This document shows positions 1 to 6,110 of a stretch of 6,739 bases of DNA, piece after piece; position 1 is the first letter of the stretch; each line of letters opens with the position of its first letter. Made by a program: the position numbers and the translations under genes. The notes beneath the pieces are model-generated. The model had not been told where the DNA came from and ran no database searches. It was given only the letters and a program-made list of their open reading frames with translations. Source of the stretch: Chloroflexota bacterium (GTDB taxonomy: Bacteria > Chloroflexota > Anaerolineae > Anaerolineales > UBA4823); assembly GCA_021849525.1 (NCBI GenBank), contig JAJZSS010000085.1, positions 1-6,739 of the forward strand, given 5' to 3'.

Positions 1-127
1 ACCCTGGGAGGGATTCGAGCTTTCCTGCTTTGTAGCTGTTTATAAGCTCTAATGCCTTGGCCTCAACGCCGCGGCCGCTCGTTCGCGGCTGACGGAACCC
101 GACTGGGCGGATGCGCTCGCCTTCGAT

Positions 128-158
128 GCTACACCTGTTGCAGGTATGACGGTGTCGC
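128..158. other. Stem-loop next to the tandem repeat
   Basis: The arms 128-135 (GCTACACC) and 151-158 (GGTGTCGC) pair over eight positions with one mismatch. A smaller nested hairpin, ACCTG/CAGGT with a TTG loop (133-145), competes with the inner part. It lies immediately upstream of the tandem units and spans the first possible ATG of the following gene (146). It may be part of the same element as the repeats. No function is known to me. Confidence 0.35.
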
Positions 159-1027
159 CTCGCACCTCGGGCTCGCGACGCACCTCGGGCTCCCGTCCGC
201 CTCCGGCTCGCGTCCGTCTCGGGCTCGCTGGGGGTGACGACCCTGTCGGTCGGTCTCGCCCAACCACCTCCAGCCAGGAGGATGGCAGCATCAACCTGAC
301 TAATCGCCCTGTCCTGGAAAACGGGCGGCAGGAAAACGAATTCACCCTGATAACCAATCCAGAGCAGGTCAGTAATGGGTACATCACCGGGACTTATCCG
401 GTCTATAAAGTAAACACAGGCGATCACTTCCTGGCAGATGTTGGCTGTCTGGAAAACAACCAGGGATGTGATGTCACCTTCTATCTTGATGGAATCCTCG
501 GTGATGGCAGAGTACTCAGTCTGGGCGCCTGGAATGAATCCTATGATGGACGGATAACCCGGATCGATGTGGACCTTTCGTCTTTGAATGGTCAGAACGT
601 GCGGTTTGTCCTGGGTTTACGAGCGAACAGCCGCCCCGGGAAAGCGAATGCTTTCTGGCTGGTTCCTTCGATCCGAGCCAACAAGCCAACTCCAACCAGC
701 TTGCCGCCCACCCTGACGCCTACCCCGACCCGACCGGCTCCGACCTTTACACCGACGCCTACCCTGCCCAGCGTGACCGACTCACCGGCGGCTGATGCAG
801 CCCGTAGAACGCTGGCAGCGGCTCTGGGCATTGAGCCCAGCCAGGTAATTGTACGCAGCATCGAAGCCAGGCATTGGACGGATAGCTGCTTTGAGATCGC
901 GACAACCGACCAGAACTGCCCGCCAGCCAGTGTCGATGGTTTCAGGATCGTGATGAGTGTGAATACTACCTTCTATGAAGCTCGCACGAATTTCGATGGC
1001 AGCATTGTGTTCTGGTTTCCCCAATAA
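146..1027 (+). CDS. Hypothetical export-type protein with Pro/Thr linker, 5' end probably disrupted
   Basis: I cannot name a function. From this start the product has 293 residues. Residues 1 to about 40 are encoded by the GC-rich repeat block and look artificial. Residues about 55-178 form a domain rich in beta-type sequence, with a GDHF motif at 92-95, cysteines 101 and 108, and a YDG motif at 133-135; similar domains are common in exported Chloroflexota proteins. Residues about 180-213 are a Pro/Thr linker of the kind that joins extracellular domains. Residues about 215-293 are a small domain with cysteines 248 and 258. The cysteine pairs would suit an oxidising location outside the cell, yet no signal peptide or lipobox is visible. 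The frame is open from 53, but ATG 146 and GTG 152 are the only usual starts before the recognisable domain, and no proper ribosome binding site precedes them. The gene may therefore be a 5'-truncated remnant or a chimera. That the frame is coding from about 280 onward is well supported; the start is not. Confidence 0.6.
   Translation: MTVSPRTSGSRRTSGSRPPPARVRLGLAGGDDPVGRSRPTTSSQEDGSINLTNRPVLENGRQENEFTLITNPEQVSNGYITGTYPVYKVNTGDHFLADVGCLENNQGCDVTFYLDGILGDGRVLSLGAWNESYDGRITRIDVDLSSLNGQNVRFVLGLRANSRPGKANAFWLVPSIRANKPTPTSLPPTLTPTPTRPAPTFTPTPTLPSVTDSPAADAARRTLAAALGIEPSQVIVRSIEARHWTDSCFEIATTDQNCPPASVDGFRIVMSVNTTFYEARTNFDGSIVFWFPQ
157..226. repeat. Tandem repeat, four 17-18 bp GC-rich units
   Basis: Four head-to-tail units lie at 157-174, 175-192, 193-209 and 210-226. 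All end in GGCTC, and three of the four end in TCGGGCTC. The first two share an exact 14-base core, CGCACCTCGGGCTC, at a period of 18. The last two have a 17-base period and differ at a few positions. In the frame of the downstream gene the first two copies read as RTSGSR-like peptide. The change of period from 18 to 17 shifts the frame between copies, so selection on a repeated peptide is unlikely. The repeat probably arose at the DNA level. Confidence 0.75.
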
Positions 1028-1053
1028 ATCTTCAAGCTTGAATTAACCTTTCA

Positions 1054-1096
1054 GGGCTGTCTCAGTGAACTGGGACAGCCCCCTGTATTTAACAGG
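1054..1096. terminator. Hairpin terminator between convergent genes
   Basis: The arms 1054-1065 and 1070-1081 form a 12-bp GC-rich stem with one G-T wobble, closed by a TGAA tetraloop. A second small hairpin, CCTGT/ACAGG with an ATTTA loop (1082-1096), follows directly and is trailed by TTT. The pair sits 26 bp after the stop of the left gene and 36 bp beyond the stop of the minus-strand kinase gene. It is well placed to end transcription from both sides, although neither side has a long U tract. Confidence 0.6.
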
Positions 1097-1117
1097 TTTG
1101 CGTTCGCATCAGTCAAG

Positions 1118-4100
1118 TTAGCGATCGCCGACCGGATAAGGAAGCTGAGCTGTGATCGTTGTTCCGTGCTGGGGAGAGCTGGTGATCAAAAAACTTCCTC
1201 CAACCCGCTCCATCCGCTCGCGCATCGAGCGCAATCCCAAATGCCCCGGAAATTCGCCGGAGGGTTCGAAACCCATCCCATTGTCCTGGATCTCAAGGAC
1301 TAACCGGGCATCCCTGATTTCCAACTGTAAATGAATTTCGCTCGCAGCTGCATGTTTAACCGTATTATGAGTTGCTTCCTGAGATATGCGGTAAAGTGTT
1401 TCTTTGGCTGCCAGGGGTATTTCAGGCTCAGGACAAAATTCTGTGAATACTTCCAGCTGATAGCGCGCCTTGATTGCCGCTGCCTGTTTCATTAACGCAA
1501 TGACCAGGCCTTCACTCTCCAATGATTCAGGCCGCAGCTCAAAGATCAGGGCGCGCATCTCCGCCAATCCAGCATCTGCCAGCTCCAAAACGTAATCCAT
1601 TGGTTCTTCCAGGGATTCGATTAAATCCCGTGAAGCTGTTTGCCGGTCAAGTAAGGTCCGGGCTGTCCGTGCCCCCAGCGCAATCCCGTATAAAGCCTGG
1701 GAGACGGAATCATGCAGCTCACGAGCTAATTTCTGGCGTTCTTGAATGGAAGCCAATGATTGAGCCTGTTCGTATAAACGGGCATTTTCGATTGCGACTG
1801 CCACATGGCTGGCAAATGCTTGCGCCAGATCAGCCTGCCCCTGGCGATAATAACCCGAATGATTATGCGTGAGTTTGAGAAATCCAATCGGGCCGGTTTT
1901 GGCAAGCAGGGGAACCAGGAGCATGGATTTCCATTGGACTTTATGTTCCAAATTTCGGGTGGAATTGCCTGCCGTACCAGCCCCTATTCCGTCCAGCATC
2001 CACTCGCTATCCGTGCCGGAAACCACCAACGGTTCGCCATGCTTGAGCAGCTCATAGATAGGCGTATCTGGAATCAAATCATAGCGTTCCATCGCCCCTG
2101 AATTCTCCTCGCCTCGCTGATCGAGCAGCACCACTTCGCGTCCTTCGATGATGAATATCTCAGCGTTCTGGTAATCAAGGACATCGTTCAGCTGATCGAG
2201 AATGAGCGCCAGCAGAGGCCTCAATTCAAGGGTGGAGGAGACATTCCGTGAGACTTCCAGTAATGTGTATATTTCCCGTGTGCGCTCGCGCACCCGCTCT
2301 TCGAGCAAGCGGTACGATTCTACCTGTTCGGTAACATCGCGGACAACTGCCAGCGAATGAGGTTTTCCCTGGTAGATAAACCGGCTGCCGGTTACTTCCA
2401 CATGGAAGCTGCTGCCATCCTTTTTGACATCGATCGCCCGGCCGCGGAAGGAAGTACCCAACTTTATTCGCTGCATATATTCTTCAAATATGCCGAAGCT
2501 ATCTGGATGGACAAATTGGGGAGGCTGCAGCGAACGAAATTCTTCGATGGTATAACCGTGCATATGGGCTGCTGTGGGGTTGAAATCAACCAACAACCCA
2601 TCCAGAGTATTAATAAATAAGCCATCGCTGACCGATTCAAAGATACTGCGATACTGTAATTCGCGCTCTTTGAGCAGCAGCTCAGCCTGCATCCGCTCGG
2701 AGATATCTTCGAAGATCACAGCTAACTCGATCACCTCGCCATTTTTATCGGTGATGGGATTCATGATGATCTTAATCCAGTGGGGAGGCTGTCCAATTAT
2801 CCTGGGAAAGACATCTTCGGTTAACTGCATGGGAGGGATCTCAATGATCTCACCCCCTAAAGCTCTTTCAACGACCGGAGTCAGCCCCAGGCGGGCGTTG
2901 ATCGGATCATCAAGGATGTTGTAGTTTTGAATGTTTGGAAATATACCTGCAAACTGGTCATAAAACGCCTGATTGTACCCGGTCATCGTGCCATCCCGGT
3001 TGAACAGCTGGATCGCAAACAGGGACTGCTCGAAGAGGCCCCGAAACCTGTTCTCTGAAATTTTCAATGCCTCTTCTGCGCGCAAGCGCTCTGCCACATC
3101 CCGTACAATAATAATAAAATTAGTATCCGCGCCCTGCCGAAAGCTGGAGATACTGGCCTCGGCCGGAAAAATATTGCCATCCTTGTGAAGACCTGAAAAC
3201 GATACTCTGCTTGCCAATAGAAGCTGGTCAAGCTGGCCTTCCTCAAGTTCGCGCTCTTCGATCCAACCTGTGACATCAATTGGAAAAATATCGCGAATAT
3301 TCTTGCCTAATATTTCATCCCCTTCGTAACCCAGGATGTCTTCTGCAGCGTGGTTGAAAAGTAATATATTGCCCGTTTTTGAGCAGCTGATGATGGCATC
3401 CGGCGCTACCCGCAGAATATTTGCCAGCAGTTCCTCACTGCTTCGCAAAGCCCGGTCGACCTCCAGACGTTCGCGAATGCCCTCCCTTAGCTGGTTATTT
3501 ACCTGAGTTATTTCCTGGGTCCGTTCAGCGACCGCCCGGGTCAGCTGAATCTGTTGGTTAGAAATCAGGTAAACAGAAAGGGTAACCAGGCCGATCAGGA
3601 GGATCCCGATTCCCTGGAATAACCTTAAAGAGCCGGCGATCGGAGCCTGCCATCCACCCTGAGGGACAGCCGCCAGCTGCCAGACGCCGTCTACCAGATC
3701 GACCGGATGGATGACAGGGTTTTGGGAGAAAATCCCATCATCCCCATAGATCAACCTTCCCCGTGAGTCCAATAATGCAAAATCCAGTGGGTGATCCTGC
3801 GTATCAAACACGCCCCAGTCCAGCGAGCTGTCCAGGTCCAGTCCAATTTCGGCAAAACCCCAATAATGGTCATTTTGATAAATTGGCTGCCGGGCAATTA
3901 ATCCATAGCCTCCCTGGAGTAAATCTGCAGGACCACTGATGACCAGCTTTTTTGAAACCACCATCCGTTCCATATCTTCGCGGATTTCTATTCGCCGGTC
4001 ATTGAGCGGTTCATAGCCAAGGACAGCCCCATTTCCGCTCTCCGGGTAGACATAGCGTAAAATCCCGCCAGGCGCCAGCCCTATTGACCTTATTCCCGGC

Positions 4101-4420
4101 GTACTGAAATATATTGTCTCAGCGAAGCGATTAAAGCGCCCTTCAAAGCCCGGGTTGTCTTCCTCCGTCTGGGTAAGTGCATGCAGGCCATTCAGTAAAG
4201 AGACTCTGCGGTTAATTTCTAAGGAGAGGGCGTTTCCCTGCAGGCTGACCTCGGTAGAGGTTTGCGAGCGGTGTTCCGCTATCAAAGTCGACTGGTACCA
4301 CCGGACTGCGATAAACCAGATCATGACCATGAGGATCGTTGTGAGAAGAGCTATCCACCAGGACATACGGATCTTGCTGATGATGCGGTTTGTGCGTTCG
4401 AAACGGGTCAGGTCAGCCAT
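1118..4420 (-). CDS. Membrane sensor histidine kinase, CHASE-PAS-PAS-PAS-GAF-HisKA_3
   Basis: This 1100-residue sensor kinase should autophosphorylate in response to ligand or redox signals and pass phosphate to a NarL/LuxR-type response regulator. The visible layout is: a membrane segment at about 20-41; an extracytoplasmic CHASE-like domain at about 70-235; a second membrane segment at about 267-287; a coiled linker; PAS domains at about 327-445, 453-575 and 587-698; another coiled linker; and a GAF domain at about 730-882. A HisKA_3 dimerisation domain follows, with phospho-acceptor His903 in RELHDSVSQ, then an HATPase_c domain with N-box Asn1019, G1 box DNGMGF (1046-1051) and a G2 region around 1059-1075. 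All core catalytic motifs are intact. The start ATG is fixed by an in-frame TGA just upstream (4427-4429); no strong ribosome binding site precedes it. There is no fused receiver domain and no response regulator in the window, so the partner must be elsewhere. The gene is transcribed away from the oxidoreductase and toward the left gene. The ligand cannot be predicted. Confidence 0.95.
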   Translation of the reverse strand: MADLTRFERTNRIISKIRMSWWIALLTTILMVMIWFIAVRWYQSTLIAEHRSQTSTEVSLQGNALSLEINRRVSLLNGLHALTQTEEDNPGFEGRFNRFAETIYFSTPGIRSIGLAPGGILRYVYPESGNGAVLGYEPLNDRRIEIREDMERMVVSKKLVISGPADLLQGGYGLIARQPIYQNDHYWGFAEIGLDLDSSLDWGVFDTQDHPLDFALLDSRGRLIYGDDGIFSQNPVIHPVDLVDGVWQLAAVPQGGWQAPIAGSLRLFQGIGILLIGLVTLSVYLISNQQIQLTRAVAERTQEITQVNNQLREGIRERLEVDRALRSSEELLANILRVAPDAIISCSKTGNILLFNHAAEDILGYEGDEILGKNIRDIFPIDVTGWIEERELEEGQLDQLLLASRVSFSGLHKDGNIFPAEASISSFRQGADTNFIIIVRDVAERLRAEEALKISENRFRGLFEQSLFAIQLFNRDGTMTGYNQAFYDQFAGIFPNIQNYNILDDPINARLGLTPVVERALGGEIIEIPPMQLTEDVFPRIIGQPPHWIKIIMNPITDKNGEVIELAVIFEDISERMQAELLLKERELQYRSIFESVSDGLFINTLDGLLVDFNPTAAHMHGYTIEEFRSLQPPQFVHPDSFGIFEEYMQRIKLGTSFRGRAIDVKKDGSSFHVEVTGSRFIYQGKPHSLAVVRDVTEQVESYRLLEERVRERTREIYTLLEVSRNVSSTLELRPLLALILDQLNDVLDYQNAEIFIIEGREVVLLDQRGEENSGAMERYDLIPDTPIYELLKHGEPLVVSGTDSEWMLDGIGAGTAGNSTRNLEHKVQWKSMLLVPLLAKTGPIGFLKLTHNHSGYYRQGQADLAQAFASHVAVAIENARLYEQAQSLASIQERQKLARELHDSVSQALYGIALGARTARTLLDRQTASRDLIESLEEPMDYVLELADAGLAEMRALIFELRPESLESEGLVIALMKQAAAIKARYQLEVFTEFCPEPEIPLAAKETLYRISQEATHNTVKHAAASEIHLQLEIRDARLVLEIQDNGMGFEPSGEFPGHLGLRSMRERMERVGGSFLITSSPQHGTTITAQLPYPVGDR

Positions 4421-4454
4421 AAGTATTCATCTGCTTGCCTGGGAAAGTTGCCTA

Positions 4455-4484
4455 ATTATAAAATTGATTGGCAGAGTATGACTA
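4455..4484 (-). promoter_or_regulatory. Probable promoter of the histidine kinase gene
   Basis: On the minus strand a perfect TATAAT (4455-4460) is preceded, after 18 bp, by TAGTCA (4479-4484), which matches four of six bases of a sigma-70 type -35 box. Transcription would begin near 4448, giving a leader of about 28 bases. This is a motif match only; start sites in this phylum are less well characterised. Confidence 0.45.
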
Positions 4485-4521
4485 TCTAATTTCTCAATAA
4501 TTAAAACATATTTCGGATGAA

Positions 4522-4537
4522 TTTTGTCATGATAAAA
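4522..4537. promoter_or_regulatory. Palindrome in the divergent spacer, candidate operator
   Basis: The 16 bases TTTTGTCATGATAAAA form an inverted repeat centred on TCATGA, with seven of eight base pairs matching (the exception is G4526 opposite T4533). It lies 37 bp upstream of the proposed kinase -35 box and about 64 bp upstream of the proposed oxidoreductase -10 box. A dimeric regulator could bind here and influence both genes. In AT-rich sequence such a palindrome can also arise by chance. Confidence 0.3.
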
Positions 4538-4601
4538 CCTGTGTATCTGTTTTTGTGTCTCTTCCTGTATCGGTTGCTAATACCCTTCCAAATTGATGAA
4601 A

Positions 4602-4610
4602 TGGGATAAT
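4602..4610 (+). promoter_or_regulatory. Possible extended -10 promoter of the oxidoreductase gene
   Basis: TGGGATAAT matches the extended -10 pattern TG-N-TATAAT with one change (GATAAT). No good -35 box stands at the normal distance, which is compatible with an extended -10 promoter. Transcription would start near 4617, about 33 bases before the ATG. Confidence 0.35.
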
Positions 4611-4637
4611 CAAACCAGAAGCCAATGAAACGTAAGC

Positions 4638-4643
4638 AGGAGA
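4638..4643 (+). promoter_or_regulatory. Ribosome binding site of the oxidoreductase gene
   Basis: AGGAGA lies six bases before ATG 4650, a near-ideal Shine-Dalgarno sequence and spacing. Together with the in-frame TGA at 4626-4628 it fixes the start of the oxidoreductase. Confidence 0.8.
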
Positions 4644-4649
4644 TTCGCT

Positions 4650-6098
4650 ATGCTTGATATCGTCGTGATCGGTGGTGGTCCCGCAGGCGTAACCGCGGCC
4701 TTGCGTGCCCGTGAATTAGGCGCCGAAGTCGCCTTGATTGAACGCAATCGATTAGGTGGAACCTGCACCAATGATGGGTGTGTTCCTACTCGAGTGCTGG
4801 CAAAAGCAGCCCGGTTAGCCCGGGATGCTGAACAATTTCATGACTATGGCCTGGATGGTTTTACTCCCCAAATCGATTTTGGGCGGTTGATTGCTCGCAC
4901 CCAGCAGATGGTGTATCGAATCCACGAGAAGAAACAGATCATTCACCATCTACGCGAAAGTGGTGTCCAGGTTTACACCGATGCCGGCCCGGCAATGTTC
5001 ACCGATCCCCATACCATCTCGCTTAATGGAGACCAACCCCTGCAAGCCGGCCAATTTATCATCAGCGCTGGAGGTCACGCTCGCCGGATAAATTTCCCCG
5101 GCAGTGAGCTGGCATTGACTCATTCTGATATCTGGGGCTTGAGGAAATTACCCCGCTCACTGGCTATCGTGGGGGGCGCTGCGACTGGCTGTCAGCTGGC
5201 CTCAATATTCAGAGCATTTGGCTCCGAAGTCACTATTCTTGAGATGCATCCATCGATTCTGGGTCTGGAGGAAGAACTGATCTCGCAGACAATTACTGCT
5301 GCTTTCCGCGAGCGAGGGATCCACGTTATTTCGCCGATCGGTGGGGTCGACAGTATCGAACAGGCGGGTGATGATCTCCGGCTGTGGTTCCAATTTCAGG
5401 GTCAGCCTCAATCTATAGAAGTAGAGGCTGTTGTGCTGGCAGTGGGCTGGGTAGGGAACATCGAAAATTTGAATCTCGAAGCAGCCGGGGTTAAGACTGA
5501 GCGAGGTTATATTGTCGTCAACGATCATCTACAATCGTCCGCCGAGCATATTTTCGCGGCGGGGGATATTACCGGGCGGATGATGTTGGTTCAAAGCGGC
5601 AGTTATGATGGACGGGTGGCAGCCGAGAATGCCGTGTTAGGAGCCAACCAACCCTACCGGCACCAGATTGTACCGCATGGCGGCTTTACCGACCCTGAAT
5701 ATGGCAGCGTCGGCCTTACGGAACGGCAGGCATTGGCGAGGGGTATGGAGGTTGCTACGGCAACGATCCCCTATCACAATCTTGATCGGGCGGTCATCGA
5801 TGGGCGGGAGGAAGGGATGTGCAAGCTCATCGTCAACGTTGATACGCACCGGATCGTAGGAGCCCATATCGTCGGCGAACAGGCGCTGGAAACAATCCAT
5901 CTGGTTGCTGCCGGCATGGCAGCCGATATGTGGGTCGAAGCTCTGGCAGAGTTAGAAATCGCTTATCCTACTTTTACCGCCTCGATTGGATTGGCGGCGC
6001 GGCAGATTGTCCGCGACCTGGGCGTGATGCCGCTGGCAGCGCAGTGGCGCGGCCTTGGGAGGCCCCATGCTGAATGGGAGCGATCCAATCCAGCCTGA
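4650..6098 (+). CDS. FAD/NAD(P)-dependent disulfide oxidoreductase, variant active site
   Basis: A cytoplasmic flavoprotein of the class that includes lipoamide dehydrogenase, glutathione reductase and mercuric reductase; its 482 residues fit the family's usual length. It has an N-terminal FAD motif (IGGGPAG, 7-13), a redox-active pair Cys39-Cys44 in GGTCTNDGC, an NAD(P)-binding fold with VGGAATG (174-180), a second FAD motif with Gly305-Asp306, and a C-terminal dimerisation domain from about 340. Glu198 at the end of the second strand of the NAD(P) fold suggests preference for NADH. Unusual features: Arg48 replaces the common Lys after the second cysteine, and the normal His-Pro-Thr-x-x-Glu catalytic motif reads Tyr439-Pro-Thr-Phe-Thr-Ala444. 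Tyr at this place recalls mercuric reductase, but the C-terminal cysteine pair and the N-terminal metal-binding domain of that enzyme are absent. The substrate is therefore unknown. The start is supported by a strong ribosome binding site, and the gene probably shares a transcript with the next one, 12 bp downstream. Confidence 0.93.
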   Translation: MLDIVVIGGGPAGVTAALRARELGAEVALIERNRLGGTCTNDGCVPTRVLAKAARLARDAEQFHDYGLDGFTPQIDFGRLIARTQQMVYRIHEKKQIIHHLRESGVQVYTDAGPAMFTDPHTISLNGDQPLQAGQFIISAGGHARRINFPGSELALTHSDIWGLRKLPRSLAIVGGAATGCQLASIFRAFGSEVTILEMHPSILGLEEELISQTITAAFRERGIHVISPIGGVDSIEQAGDDLRLWFQFQGQPQSIEVEAVVLAVGWVGNIENLNLEAAGVKTERGYIVVNDHLQSSAEHIFAAGDITGRMMLVQSGSYDGRVAAENAVLGANQPYRHQIVPHGGFTDPEYGSVGLTERQALARGMEVATATIPYHNLDRAVIDGREEGMCKLIVNVDTHRIVGAHIVGEQALETIHLVAAGMAADMWVEALAELEIAYPTFTASIGLAARQIVRDLGVMPLAAQWRGLGRPHAEWERSNPA

Positions 6099-6110
6099 GA
6101 TGGACTTTAG

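Larger units (their letters stand above)
53..262. repeat. GC-rich block, possible dispersed repeat element
   Basis: This block is clearly richer in G and C than the rest of the window and is dense in CG steps. It contains a NotI-like palindrome (71-78), an inverted GCCGCG/CGCGGC pair (68-73 and 84-89), a stem-loop (128-158) and a tandem repeat (157-226). Long reading frames are open on both strands here, as expected of GC-rich sequence with few stop codons, and none resembles a known protein to me. Positions 1-52 before it have stops in all three forward frames and show nothing recognisable. The composition change near 262, where normal coding sequence resumes, suggests an inserted or separately evolving element. 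Both edges are judged by eye. Its dispersed nature is inferred and cannot be shown from one copy. Confidence 0.45.

Noticed and set aside
128..158. Integron attC site
   Set aside because: The stem-loop lacks the paired conserved boxes (GTTRRRY/RYYYAAC), and there is no integrase in the window.
157..226. Short CRISPR-like array
   Set aside because: The units are 17-18 bp, abut directly without spacers, and vary in sequence. There are no cas genes nearby.
52..237. Plus-strand 61-codon frame in the GC-rich block
   Set aside because: It has no ribosome binding site and no recognisable domain, and it is confined to repeat DNA.
49..387. Minus-strand open frame across the GC-rich block, with REPEVR repeats
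   Set aside because: It is open mainly because the block is GC-rich. Its peptide repeat is the reverse reading of the tandem DNA units, and its left half overlaps the better supported plus-strand domain.
683..784. DNA tandem repeat in the Pro/Thr stretch
   Set aside because: The codons vary and the peptide is a typical extracellular linker, so it is explained as coding low-complexity sequence.
1522..3188. Several plus-strand open frames of 60-116 codons inside the kinase gene
   Set aside because: They are antisense shadows of an 1100-codon gene with intact domains and show no domains or ribosome binding sites of their own.
4650..6098. Identification as lipoamide dehydrogenase or mercuric reductase
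   Set aside because: The His-Glu pair needed for the first is replaced by Tyr and Ala. The terminal Cys-Cys pair and N-terminal metal-binding domain of the second are missing.
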